Part shown: positions 26,388-34,681 of the stretch, in pieces
How the letters are laid out: each line of letters starts with the position of its first letter
Position numbering within the stretch: the first letter of the stretch is position 1
Source of the DNA: Streptomyces abyssalis
GTDB taxonomy: Bacteria > Actinomycetota > Actinomycetes > Streptomycetales > Streptomycetaceae
Direction: 5' to 3'
DNA length: 64,000 nucleotides
NCBI RefSeq assembly: GCF_001751365.1
Contig: NZ_LJGT01000036.1
Span: forward strand, 62,001 to 126,000
Position numbers and translations under genes: made by a program
Notes under the pieces: model-generated
The model's database searches: none
Told to the model about the DNA's origin: nothing
The model's input: only the letters and a program-made list of their open reading frames with translations

Positions 26388-27824
26388 CTACCGCGCGTCT
26401 GCGAGCGGCAGACGCGCGGTGACACGGAATCCGCCGTCGCCGCGCGGTCCTGCCTCGGCGCTCCCGCCGAGTGCCGCCGCCCGCTCCCGCATTCCGACGA
26501 GACCGTTGCCGCCCCCGGCGGCGCCGCCGGTGGTGGTGCCGCCGTCGGAGCTCCCGCTGCCGCCGCTCGCCGCCGGGCCGTCGTCGTCGACGTCGATGCG
26601 GAGTTCGCCGGGTCCGTAACTCAGACGTACCCGCGCGGAGCGCGACCCTGAGTGCCGTACGACATTGGTGAGCGCCTCCTGGATGATGCGGAACGCCGCC
26701 AGATCGGCGCCGGGCGGGAGCGGCACCACGTCTCCCCCGGTCGCGGTGGAGACGTCCAGGCCGGCGTCGGCGGCCTGTGCGGTCAGCTCCGGGAGCCGGC
26801 CGAGGCCGGGCGCGGGGGCGCGCGGGGCGTCGCCGGACGCCCGCAGGGTGTCCAGCACCTGGCGCACCTCGCCGAGGGCCTCCTTGCTGGCGCTCTTGAT
26901 GGTCGTGAGAGCCGTACGGGCCTGTTCGCGGTCGGAGTCGAGCAGCGCGAGGCCCACCCCAGCCTGAACGTTGATCACCGAGATGCTGTGTGCGAGTACG
27001 TCGTGCAACTCGCGGGCGATGCGCAGCCGTTCCTCGTCCACGCGGCGGTGCTCGGCCGCCTCCTCCTCGGCACGGCGGCGTACCCACTCCTGGCGGCGGG
27101 TGCGGGCGAGTTCGGCTGCCGCGAGAACGGCGGCGATCCAGGCGGCGACGAGGAGCTCGCCCTGCCAGCCGGGCGGCTGGTCGCCCGCCGGCGGCAAGTG
27201 GTCGCGCAGCGGGAATCCGGCCAGAAGATGGCCTGCCCAGACCAGGCCCAGTGCGCCCCAGGCCGCGTACCGCTCGCCCGCGACGACGGCGGAGAAGGCC
27301 GCCACGGCCAGGCTCAGGAAGACGGGCCCGTACGGATATCCGGCGCCGAGGTAGACGACCGTCGCCGCCGCGGTGCCGAACGCGGCGGTACGTGGCAGCC
27401 GGTGGCGGACGAGGAGCAGCAGCGGACCCACGGCCAGCAGCAGGCGTGCATAGACGTCGAGCGAGGTCCGCACGCCTTCCTGGCCGGCGGCGGCACCCTG
27501 GGAACCGGCCTGCTGGACCACCAGCACGATGAAGGAGCTCAGCCACGGCAGGTGGCGCCGCCCGGACCCGGGCCACGGGCCACGGCTCCTCCACCACGGC
27601 GGGCCCCACGGACCGGGCGGCCCGGGCGGGCCCCAGTGGCCGGCCGCGTACGGGCCGCGCCGGGGCGGCCCACCGTCAAGCGGGCCACCACCGGCGTGCG
27701 GGTGACCCGGGGTCCGCGCGTCGTCCCGGCGGCCGGCGGAGCAGGCGCCGCCCGTGCGCAGGCCGAGCCGTCCCGGCAGGTCACGGCGCGGGCGGTCGGG
27801 CTTCCGGTGCGGGCGGCGCTTCAT
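26388..27824 (-). CDS. NarL-type sensor histidine kinase
   Basis: About 478 residues. An unusual Pro/Gly/Trp-rich cytoplasmic head (repeats such as GPPGPPGPWGPPWW) of about 80 residues precedes four to five membrane helices (about 90-225). A HisKA_3 dimerisation domain has its phospho-acceptor His in ARELHDVLAHSISV (about residue 274), then an HATPase_c domain with the N-box IIQEALTNVVRHS and GNGLVGMRER. A Gly/Ser/Thr insert interrupts the ATP lid. No extracellular sensor domain is present, so the stimulus is likely membrane-derived. Start ATG 27824 lacks a clear ribosome site; GTG 27851 is an alternative. Confidence 0.9.
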   Translation of the reverse strand: MKRRPHRKPDRPRRDLPGRLGLRTGGACSAGRRDDARTPGHPHAGGGPLDGGPPRRGPYAAGHWGPPGPPGPWGPPWWRSRGPWPGSGRRHLPWLSSFIVLVVQQAGSQGAAAGQEGVRTSLDVYARLLLAVGPLLLLVRHRLPRTAAFGTAAATVVYLGAGYPYGPVFLSLAVAAFSAVVAGERYAAWGALGLVWAGHLLAGFPLRDHLPPAGDQPPGWQGELLVAAWIAAVLAAAELARTRRQEWVRRRAEEEAAEHRRVDEERLRIARELHDVLAHSISVINVQAGVGLALLDSDREQARTALTTIKSASKEALGEVRQVLDTLRASGDAPRAPAPGLGRLPELTAQAADAGLDVSTATGGDVVPLPPGADLAAFRIIQEALTNVVRHSGSRSARVRLSYGPGELRIDVDDDGPAASGGSGSSDGGTTTGGAAGGGNGLVGMRERAAALGGSAEAGPRGDGGFRVTARLPLADAR

Positions 27825-27882
27825 GTCAGCAACGCTAGCGGCGCGGTGCACCCCCGTAGTCAGCCTGTGGCGGGCCTCCTCA

Positions 27883-27900
27883 CTACTCCGCGGGGAGTAG
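27883..27900. promoter_or_regulatory. Dyad upstream of the two-component operon
   Basis: CTACTCC and GGAGTAG, perfect 7-bp arms with a 4-base loop, about 60 bp upstream of the histidine kinase start. Could be an operator (autoregulation by the response regulator) or the terminator of the TetR gene whose stop is at 27940. Confidence 0.4.
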
Positions 27901-27939
27901 CCGGGAGCAGTGGGCCCGCTGGGGGAGCGGGAGTCCCGG

Positions 27940-28686
27940 TCAGGTGAGGCCCACGTTGCGGGCGAGAGTCACGGCTGCGTGATCGAAGAACTTCTCCCGT
28001 GCCGCGACGACACGTTCGAACTGACCGAAGACTTCGAAGCTCACCAGCCCGGCCAACTGCGCCCATACGGCGACCAGTTCGGCCACGACCGGAGCTGGCA
28101 GACCGATGCCGAGGCGCTCCGCAAGCTCGCGCGCGTCCTCCAGGACGGGCTCAGGCGCGGACGGCGCGCCCTTCGCTTCGGGGTCGGGGCCGCCCCGCGC
28201 GGCTCCGTCCGTGCCGGGCACCCTCAGAGCACCAGCGGCGTACGCCTCGGCGGCGACCGTGAGCAGAGCCCGGGCGGCACGCGTGGCCGAGACCGTGGTG
28301 GAAGCCGGAGCCGCATAACCGGGGACGGGTGAGCCGTAGATGAGCGCGTACTCGTGGGGGTGCGCGAGGGCCCACGACCGGTGCGCGCGGCAGACGGCCT
28401 GCCAGCGGGCGATGTGCGAGTCGGCCTGCGCGGCGGACGCTTCGAGGGCCGCTTCGGTGGCGTCACCGAGGGCGTCGTAGGAGTCGGTGATGAGGGCGGT
28501 GAGCAGGTCGTCGCGGCCGGGGAAGTAGCGGTAGAGCGCGGACGAGACCATGCCGAGGCTGCGGGCGACGGCGCGCAGGGAGAGCCTGGCCGCGCCCTCG
28601 GCGGCGAGCTGTCTGCGGGCTTCGTCCTTGATGGCGGCGGTGATCTCGTCGCGTGCGCGCTCCCGGGCGCCCTGGATCCTGGTCAT
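27940..28686 (-). CDS. TetR-family transcriptional repressor
   Basis: 248 residues from ATG 28686. The N-terminal helix-turn-helix is clear (LSLRAVARSLGMVSSALYRYFPGRDDLL), followed by a ligand domain of the WHG/TetR_C_33 type (YALIYGSPVPGY, FEVFGQFERV). It is divergent from a nitroreductase-family gene; two mirror-image palindromes in the shared 149-bp region look like its operators. Likely a repressor of the nitroreductase gene and of itself, released by a small hydrophobic ligand (inferred). Confidence 0.92.
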   Translation of the reverse strand: MTRIQGARERARDEITAAIKDEARRQLAAEGAARLSLRAVARSLGMVSSALYRYFPGRDDLLTALITDSYDALGDATEAALEASAAQADSHIARWQAVCRAHRSWALAHPHEYALIYGSPVPGYAAPASTTVSATRAARALLTVAAEAYAAGALRVPGTDGAARGGPDPEAKGAPSAPEPVLEDARELAERLGIGLPAPVVAELVAVWAQLAGLVSFEVFGQFERVVAAREKFFDHAAVTLARNVGLT

Positions 28687-28727
28687 GTACGCAGTCTGCC
28701 AGTTTTTCGGAGCACCGAACACTTTTC

Positions 28728-28740
28728 AGAGCACCGCTCT
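28728..28740. promoter_or_regulatory. TetR operator candidate 1
   Basis: AGAGCACCGCTCT: 5-bp arms AGAGC/GCTCT around ACC. It is the exact reverse complement of the 13-base core of the second site at 28780-28792. Lies 42 bp from the TetR start. Confidence 0.65.
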
Positions 28741-28741
28741 G

Positions 28742-28767
28742 GTGTTAGCGCACCGCTCGTGTAACAC
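28742..28767. promoter_or_regulatory. GTGTTA/TAACAC dyad between the two TetR operator candidates
   Basis: GTGTTA and TAACAC with 14 bases between, located between the two candidate TetR operators. May position a second dimer or frame the divergent promoters. Confidence 0.3.
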
Positions 28768-28778
28768 TGCCCTCAAGA

Positions 28779-28793
28779 GAGAGCGGTGCTCTC
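28779..28793. promoter_or_regulatory. TetR operator candidate 2
   Basis: GAGAGCGGTGCTCTC, a 15-base palindrome with 6-bp arms, 43 bp before the nitroreductase start. Same half-site as candidate 1 in the opposite orientation. Confidence 0.65.
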
Positions 28794-28835
28794 GAAATGG
28801 AGAGCCGCTCACGCCGCCCGAAAGGATCACCGGCC

Positions 28836-29360
28836 ATGACCACCACACATGTCATCAGACCCGACTGGGTCACCCGCCGCGTCCTCAACCCCGCGCTCGC
28901 CTGGCTGACCCGGCGCGGCATCAGCGTGGCCGGATCACGGGTGCTCGCCGTCCGCGGCCGCAAGAGCGGCCAGTGGCGCCGCACTCCCGTCAACCCGCTT
29001 CCGTACGAAGGCGACCGCTATCTCGTGGCCCCTCGCGGTCACGTCCAGTGGACGCACAACATGCGCGCGGCGGGCGGCGGCCAGCTGCACAAGGGCAAGC
29101 ACGTCGAAGACTTCCGCGCGGAGGAACTGCCCGATGCGGAGAAGCCGGAGATCCTGCGCGCGTACCTCGCGAAGTGGAGCTGGGAGGCCGGCGCCTTCTT
29201 CAAGGGGCTCAGCGCACGGTCCACCGATGCCGAACTGCTCGCCGACGCGCACAAGTTCCCCGTCTTCCGGATCACGGCCGCGGCAACGCCCGCCTCGGGC
29301 GGCGACGGCTCGCCGGACACAGGAGGCACGGACGGCACGGGCTCCGCGCCCCGCGCCTGA
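28836..29360 (+). CDS. F420-dependent nitroreductase/quinone-reductase family protein
   Basis: 174 residues. A split-barrel deazaflavin-binding core is indicated by LAVRGRKSGQWRRTPVNPLPYEGDRY and VAPRGHVQWTHNMRAAGGG, the pattern of the Ddn/nitroreductase family that uses reduced F420. The last 30 residues are Gly/Ser/Thr-rich and probably disordered. AAAGGA precedes ATG 28836. Regulated by the divergent TetR protein (inferred). Probably detoxifies quinones or nitro compounds. Confidence 0.88.
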   Translation: MTTTHVIRPDWVTRRVLNPALAWLTRRGISVAGSRVLAVRGRKSGQWRRTPVNPLPYEGDRYLVAPRGHVQWTHNMRAAGGGQLHKGKHVEDFRAEELPDAEKPEILRAYLAKWSWEAGAFFKGLSARSTDAELLADAHKFPVFRITAAATPASGGDGSPDTGGTDGTGSAPRA

Positions 29361-29487
29361 CCCCGGTCCGGAGGGCGGCCGCGGCACCGGCCCGCGCCCG
29401 GGACGAGGCCGCCCGCGAGGACCGCGCGCGGCCCGGGCTCCAGGACCGGCGCGCAGCAACTCAGGCGGGCCGCCCGGGTACGTGCCC

Positions 29488-30873
29488 CTACTGCGGCCGG
29501 TCCAGCGTGTCCAGCGCCCGGCGCGCCACGGGGCTCGTGCGGACGACGTCGGCCAGCGAGGTCGCGCCCCGCGTGAACTGCGCGAAGACGTTCCAGGCCG
29601 GGCGGAATCCGGTCAGTGCGGCGTGCAGCATGCCGGGGCGGCGTGAGAAGACGTTGAACATGCGCCGCCCGACGCCCATTTCGACTCCCAGCCCCGCCTT
29701 CACGGCGAAGGCGTAGTTGAGCGTCTGCCTGCGGGCGTCCACGGCGTCGTGCGACTCGGCGACCCGCAGGGCCCACTCCCCCGCCAGCCGTCCCGAACGG
29801 AGCGCGAAGGAGATCCCCTCGCGCGTCCACGGCTCCAGCAGACCCGCGGCGTCGCCGCACACCAGCACGCGGCCCCGGGAGAGCGGCGAGTCCTCAGCGC
29901 GGCAGCGGGTCAGGTGCCCGGTGGAGACGCTGGGTTCGAACCCGGCGAGTCCGAGCCTGCCGATGAAGTCCTCCAAGTAGCGCTTGGTGGCGGCACCTTC
30001 ACCGCGGGCCGAGATGACACCGACCGTTAGGGTGTCGCCCTTCGGGAAGACCCATCCGTAACTGCCGGGCAGCGGGCCCCAGTCGACGAGCACCCGGCCC
30101 GCCCAGTCCTCTGCGACGCTCGCGGGCACCGGGATCTCCGCCTCCAGGCCCAGGTCGACCTGGTCCATCTTCACTCCGACGTGGGCGCCTATCCGGCTGG
30201 CGCTGCCGTCGGCGCCGACCACCGCCCGCGCCAGCACGGGCCGTTCCTCACCGGAGAGCACCACGGCGACGGTACGGCGGTCGGGCACCGAGGGGCCGTG
30301 CTGTTCGACCCGGGTCACGGTCGCTCCCGTACGGACGCGGGCGCCCGCCTTGACCGCGTGCTCGACGAGCGACTCGTCCAGTTCGGAGCGGTTGACCAGC
30401 CCGAAGAGCATCTGCCGGGAGCGCCGGGTGCGCGTGAGCCTGCCGTTGAGTGAGAAGGTCACCGCGTGCACGCGGTCGCGCAGCGGCAGGTCGAAGCCGG
30501 GGGGCAGAGCGTCGCGCGAAGGGCCGATGATGCCGCCGCCGCAGGTCTTGTAGCGCGGCAGTCCGGCCTTTTCCAGCAGCAGCACCCGGCGTCCGGCGAC
30601 GGCGGCGGCGTACGCCGCGGAGGCCCCGGCGGGCCCGGCACCGACGACGACCACGTCCCAGACGGGGTCGTCGTCCGCCTGCCCGCCCGGTACGCCGTCC
30701 GTGACCGGCTCGTCCGGGGGCGCTGCGGCACCGTCGCCGCTGTCCCCCGCAGCGCCCGGGACGTACGAACCGCCCCTGCTCTCCGGCCCCTTCGGCCCGC
30801 CTCCCGGGGACTCCTCCCAGCTGCTCCCGGCGTCGCCCCGGCCCTCTGCCCCGGCTGCGTCCTCGCTGCTCAC
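29488..30873 (-). CDS. Geranylgeranyl-reductase-family flavoprotein
   Basis: 461 residues from GTG 30873 with GGAAG upstream. After a 70-residue Gly/Ser/Pro-rich head comes the FAD Rossmann motif VVVVGAGPAGASAAY (about 75-90), the LPRYKTCGGGI segment characteristic of the family, GADGSASRIG and the second FAD motif VCGDAAGLLEPWTREGI. Family members reduce the double bonds of geranylgeranyl or menaquinone side chains using FAD and NAD(P)H or a ferredoxin. In actinomycetes the menaquinone tail is partly saturated, so MenJ-like activity is plausible. The C-terminus is a helical bundle. Divergent from the M20 peptidase. Confidence 0.88.
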   Translation of the reverse strand: MSSEDAAGAEGRGDAGSSWEESPGGGPKGPESRGGSYVPGAAGDSGDGAAAPPDEPVTDGVPGGQADDDPVWDVVVVGAGPAGASAAYAAAVAGRRVLLLEKAGLPRYKTCGGGIIGPSRDALPPGFDLPLRDRVHAVTFSLNGRLTRTRRSRQMLFGLVNRSELDESLVEHAVKAGARVRTGATVTRVEQHGPSVPDRRTVAVVLSGEERPVLARAVVGADGSASRIGAHVGVKMDQVDLGLEAEIPVPASVAEDWAGRVLVDWGPLPGSYGWVFPKGDTLTVGVISARGEGAATKRYLEDFIGRLGLAGFEPSVSTGHLTRCRAEDSPLSRGRVLVCGDAAGLLEPWTREGISFALRSGRLAGEWALRVAESHDAVDARRQTLNYAFAVKAGLGVEMGVGRRMFNVFSRRPGMLHAALTGFRPAWNVFAQFTRGATSLADVVRTSPVARRALDTLDRPQ

Positions 30874-31053
30874 GATGTGCTTCCACTCCGCTCGACCTCG
30901 GCTTGGTGTGGCCGGTCGCATACTACGGCGCCGCTCGGGCGGGCCCCGCTGTGGGAGGATCATCGCCGACCTCAGGGCAGGTCCGCCGCGGATGCGCCGT
31001 ACCCGGACACCGCGCGGCGGACTGCCGAACACCGCGCCCACAAGGAGCGTTCC

Positions 31054-32493
31054 ATGACTCTCAGTCCGGCTCGCGGGGACGAGCAGCAGCCCGGCGCCGC
31101 CCGCGGTACCGACGGCGGCCGTGACAGCGCTGACAGCCGCACCGCGGCGATCAGGACGGCCGTCTCCGCCGGCATGCCGCGTGCCCGGACCGAGCTCGCC
31201 GAACTGGTCGCCTTCCGCTCGGTGGCCGATCCCGGGCAGTTCCCCAGGAGCGAGTGCGAGGGCGCCGCACGCTGGGTCGCGGACGCCCTGCGCGGTGAAG
31301 GCTTCGAGGACGTGGAGGTGTTCGGCACGCCGGACGGCACCGAGTCCGTCTACGGTCTGCTGCCGGGTCCGGAAGGCGCCCCGACGGTGCTGCTCTACGC
31401 CCACTACGACGTGCAGCCGCCGCTGGACGAAGACGCCTGGCACACGCCGCCGTTCACGCTGACGGAGCGCGACGGACGCTGGTACGGACGCGGGGCCGCC
31501 GACTGCAAGGGCGGAATCCTCATGCATCTCCTGGCACTTCGCGCGCTGCGGGCCGAGGGCGGACTGCCGGTCACCGTCAAGTTCATCGCGGAAGGGTCCG
31601 AGGAGCAGGGCACGGGCGGACTCCAGCAGTACGCGCAGGCCCACCCCCGGCTGCTCTCCGCCGACACCGTCGTCATCGGCGACACCGGCAACTTCCGCGC
31701 CGGTCTGCCCACGGTGACCGCCTCGCTGCGCGGGATGTCCGTGCTCCAGGTCACGGTGGAGACGCTGGAGGGCAACCTGCACTCCGGGCAGTTCGGCGGA
31801 GCCGCACCGGACGCGCTGGCGGCCCTCATCCGCATGCTCGACTCGCTGCGCGACGCCGACGGAGGCACCGTCGTCGACGGCGTACCGCCGGGCCCTGGCT
31901 GGGACGGCCTGGAGTACCCGGAGGAGGACTTCCGCAGCGACGCACGCGTGCTCGACGGGGTCTCACTGACCGGCTCGGGAAGCGTCGCGGACCGCATCTG
32001 GGCGCAGCCCTCGGTCACCGTGCTGGGCATCGACTGCCCGCCCGTCGTCGGCGCCACCGCCTCCGTGCAGGCGAGGGCACGGGCCTCGGTCAGCCTGCGG
32101 GTGCCGCCGGGCGCGGACACGGAGAAGATGACCGCGCTCCTCATCTCGCACCTGGAGTCGCACGCCCCCTGGGGCGCACGCGTGACCATCGAACGGACGG
32201 GAAACGGCCAGCCCTTCAGCGCGGACACCTCGTCTCCGGCGTACCGGGCCATGGCCGTCGCGCTCAGCGCCGCGTACGACGGGCAGGAGATGCAGATCGC
32301 CGGCCAGGGGGGCTCCATCCCGCTCTGCGCCACCCTCGCCTCGCTGTACCCGGAGGCGGAGATCCTCCTGCTCGGGCTGAGCGAACCCGCGGCGCAGATC
32401 CACGCGGTCAACGAGAGCGTCTCGCCTGAGGAGTTGGAGCGGCTGTCGGTCGCGGAGGCGCTCTTCCTGCGGGAGTACGCCGAGCGCGCCTGA
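31054..32493 (+). CDS. M20-family dipeptidase
   Basis: 479 residues. Zinc-ligand motifs of M20 peptidases are visible: LLYAHYDVQPP (first His/Asp), GRGAADCKGG (bridging Asp), AEGSEEQGTGG (catalytic Glu pair) and the distal ligand His in AQIHAVNE. Between them lies the dimerisation domain. The long form without a signal peptide fits cytosolic dipeptidases of the PepV/CNDP type. AAGGAG stands seven bases before ATG 31054. The transcript ends at a strong hairpin 26 bp downstream. Confidence 0.93.
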   Translation: MTLSPARGDEQQPGAARGTDGGRDSADSRTAAIRTAVSAGMPRARTELAELVAFRSVADPGQFPRSECEGAARWVADALRGEGFEDVEVFGTPDGTESVYGLLPGPEGAPTVLLYAHYDVQPPLDEDAWHTPPFTLTERDGRWYGRGAADCKGGILMHLLALRALRAEGGLPVTVKFIAEGSEEQGTGGLQQYAQAHPRLLSADTVVIGDTGNFRAGLPTVTASLRGMSVLQVTVETLEGNLHSGQFGGAAPDALAALIRMLDSLRDADGGTVVDGVPPGPGWDGLEYPEEDFRSDARVLDGVSLTGSGSVADRIWAQPSVTVLGIDCPPVVGATASVQARARASVSLRVPPGADTEKMTALLISHLESHAPWGARVTIERTGNGQPFSADTSSPAYRAMAVALSAAYDGQEMQIAGQGGSIPLCATLASLYPEAEILLLGLSEPAAQIHAVNESVSPEELERLSVAEALFLREYAERA

Positions 32494-32519
32494 ACCTCGC
32501 GGGCACGGTCACGGTTCAC

Positions 32520-32549
32520 GGGGGCCGGCGGCGCGCGCCGCCGGCCCCC
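32520..32549. terminator. Perfect 30-base palindromic hairpin
   Basis: A 15-bp arm GGGGGCCGGCGGCGC meets its exact complement with no spacer, 26 bp after the M20 peptidase stop. It is an all-G/C terminator of the kind common in Streptomyces. Confidence 0.8.
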
Positions 32550-32788
32550 GGCGGTGCTGCCGTCGGAGCCCGGCAGTCCGAGCGGAGCCGGTGGTCATGT
32601 CATCGGGATGCCGGACGCCTGCGACCGGGCCGTTCCGGGGACGGGCACGCCCGCGACCGCCTGGGCAGGGGGTCCACCCGGATCAGGGATGCCGTCGAGC
32701 CGGCGTTCGCCGCGGTGACAACGGCCGGTCTGGTGGGCCGGGTTGCCGGTGGACGACGAGGCTCCGCCCATGATCTCGCCGGAGGGAC

Positions 32789-33832
32789 CTACGCCGCGTC
32801 GCGCCCGTTCTGCTCGCCGACCGGGACGCCCGCCTCCAGATAGAGGGAGCGTCCCGTCTTCCGGGCCCGCAGGGCTCCGCGGAGCCTCTCCAGGCGTACG
32901 GGCGGCAGAAGTTCGGCGGCCTCGGCCTCGGTGACGAAGCGCCAGCCGCGCAGTTCCGCGCCCGGCAGCAGCATCCGGTCGGCTTCCTCCGCGGCCAGGC
33001 GGCCGCCGTCGAAGAGAAGGCGGATCCCGCCGTACCCGGGGGGACGGGGCGGCTCCCAGTCGGTGACGAGGAGCCGCGGGGCCGACTTCAGCCGCAGTCC
33101 CAGCTCCTCGGCGACCTCCCGCAGGCCGGCGCGCGCGGGCGCCTCGCCGGGCTCGACGACGCCGCCGGGGAACTCCCAGCCCGGCTTGTAGGTGGGGTCG
33201 ACGAGCAGCACCCTGTCGTGCTCGTCGAAGAGCAGGACTCCCGCGGCTACGGTCTCGGCCTTCGGCTCGGGCGTCTGGACGATCTCCAGGGTCCCGGCGC
33301 CCTCGCGCAGCGCACCCGCCACTTCCTCCGCGGTCTGCCGGGGCGTGAGCCGCGAGGTCTCCACCGTGTGTGCGTCCGCGGTGAGCCAGCCCAGCGCGGC
33401 GCGGTAGGCGGTCAGCTGCCCGCGGCACCAACTCCGGTCCGGACGGCCCGCGGTGTCGTCCGTCTGGTCGATCCGCGTCCGAAGGATCGTTTCATCCGCG
33501 TGGAGAAGAACGTGTCGCACGGGTATCCGGCGGGCGGCGAGCGCGCCGAATATCTCGTCCCGGTACTCCTGCCGCAGCAGCGTCATGGGAACGATCAGCG
33601 GGCCCGGCACCTCGGTGAGCAGCGCCGCGGCGGTGTCCGCCACGAGGCGCCGCCAGGACGGAAGTTGCTGGTAGTGGTCGACCTGAGAGAGCCGTTCCTT
33701 GGGCAGCATGTCTCTCAGCGCCGTGCCGATCAGGGCCGGGTCGCACAGGGTGCTCCCCGGGATCAGATCCAGGAGTTCGTGCGCCGCGGTGGTCTTGCCC
33801 GCGCCGAAGGCGCCGTTGAGCCACACGATCAC
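32789..33832 (-). CDS. P-loop kinase fused to NUDIX hydrolase
   Basis: About 347 residues from GTG 33832 (GAGGGGG upstream); GTG 33868 is an alternative. The N-terminal half begins almost at once with VIVWLNGAFGAGKTT (Walker A) and resembles adenylate/shikimate-kinase-like P-loop proteins, including a lid-like region near HADETILRTRID. The C-terminal half is a NUDIX domain with the box GGVVEPGEAPARAGLREVAE ELG complete. The fusion suggests a two-step nucleotide job, such as phosphorylating and then hydrolysing a nucleoside compound, or a housecleaning enzyme. Substrate not predictable. Confidence 0.87.
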   Translation of the reverse strand: MIVWLNGAFGAGKTTAAHELLDLIPGSTLCDPALIGTALRDMLPKERLSQVDHYQQLPSWRRLVADTAAALLTEVPGPLIVPMTLLRQEYRDEIFGALAARRIPVRHVLLHADETILRTRIDQTDDTAGRPDRSWCRGQLTAYRAALGWLTADAHTVETSRLTPRQTAEEVAGALREGAGTLEIVQTPEPKAETVAAGVLLFDEHDRVLLVDPTYKPGWEFPGGVVEPGEAPARAGLREVAEELGLRLKSAPRLLVTDWEPPRPPGYGGIRLLFDGGRLAAEEADRMLLPGAELRGWRFVTEAEAAELLPPVRLERLRGALRARKTGRSLYLEAGVPVGEQNGRDAA

Positions 33833-34021
33833 GGTCGGTTCCCCCTCTGCCGTCGCCCCCCGTTTCACGCTGCCCGCTCAACCCTGCCACGGAAACGCGC
33901 GGGGGCGGCGCCGTCGCAAAACCCTGGCGCACGCGGCGGATTTCACCACTTCGGGGCGCCGAGGGACAGCCGGAAGGCCCACGAACTGGGACGACGCGGA
34001 CGACAAGGACGACGCGGACGT

Positions 34022-34606
34022 TCAGGCCGTCACGGGCGGACACCAGCCCGGGTCGCGGCCGCTCAGCGCGAGCAGTTCGTCGAAGAGGGACGCGTCGTCG
34101 GGCACGGGGAAGGGCTCACCGAAGACGTTCATCTTCCGCCCCATGGGGGCCAGTTCCCGCCAGCCCTCCAGGAGCACCGGAAGACTCGGCTCGTACGGAG
34201 TGAAGTCCTGCCCGGTGGCACGTGCGAGGTCCCAGGCGTGCACGGTCAGATCGCCGAGCACCATTCCCCCGACGGTGCGCTGCGGCAGCCCCATGCCCTG
34301 CGAGGTGCCCTCCAGCGCGCCCGGTGCCGCCCAGGCGTCCACCAGGCGCGCGGTCTCCTCGTCGAAGCGTGCCCGCCAGTCGCTGCCGCCGCCCACGTAG
34401 CCGGGTGTCGTGGAGAAGTCGGCGGTGCCCTTCGCGGCGAGGGCCTGGAAACTCACCACCACATGCATGAGGTGGTCGAGCAGGGCCCGTACGTCGTACT
34501 CGCTGCAGGGTGTCGGGGCGCCCAGCTGTCCCTCGCGCACTCCGCGCACGACGGGGCGGGCGGCGCGGGCGGCGCCTTCCAGCAGTCCGGAGATTTCGTT
34601 CGTCAT
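34022..34606 (-). CDS. TIGR03086-type DinB-like metal-binding protein
   Basis: 194 residues. Matches the actinobacterial TIGR03086 / mycothiol-dependent maleylpyruvate isomerase-like group: a four-helix DinB fold with metal-ligand histidines in ALLDHLMHVV and LTVHAWDLARATG, and the CSEYDVR loop (normally CSeWdV) near residue 35. Proteins of this type use mycothiol or act as thiol-dependent transferases. Start ATG 34606. Divergent from the AraC regulator with 75 bp between starts, suggesting that regulator controls it. Confidence 0.82.
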   Translation of the reverse strand: MTNEISGLLEGAARAARPVVRGVREGQLGAPTPCSEYDVRALLDHLMHVVVSFQALAAKGTADFSTTPGYVGGGSDWRARFDEETARLVDAWAAPGALEGTSQGMGLPQRTVGGMVLGDLTVHAWDLARATGQDFTPYEPSLPVLLEGWRELAPMGRKMNVFGEPFPVPDDASLFDELLALSGRDPGWCPPVTA

Positions 34607-34681
34607 GTCCGGAACGCTACGGCGGAGCGCGCACCCGGGATTGAAGAAACACGACACCCCGGCAGGCATAGGATCGCCGGC

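Noticed and set aside
30466..31053. Plus-strand frame extending the M20 peptidase upstream
   Set aside because: Opposite a real flavoprotein; the ribosome site AAGGAG at 31042 marks the true start.
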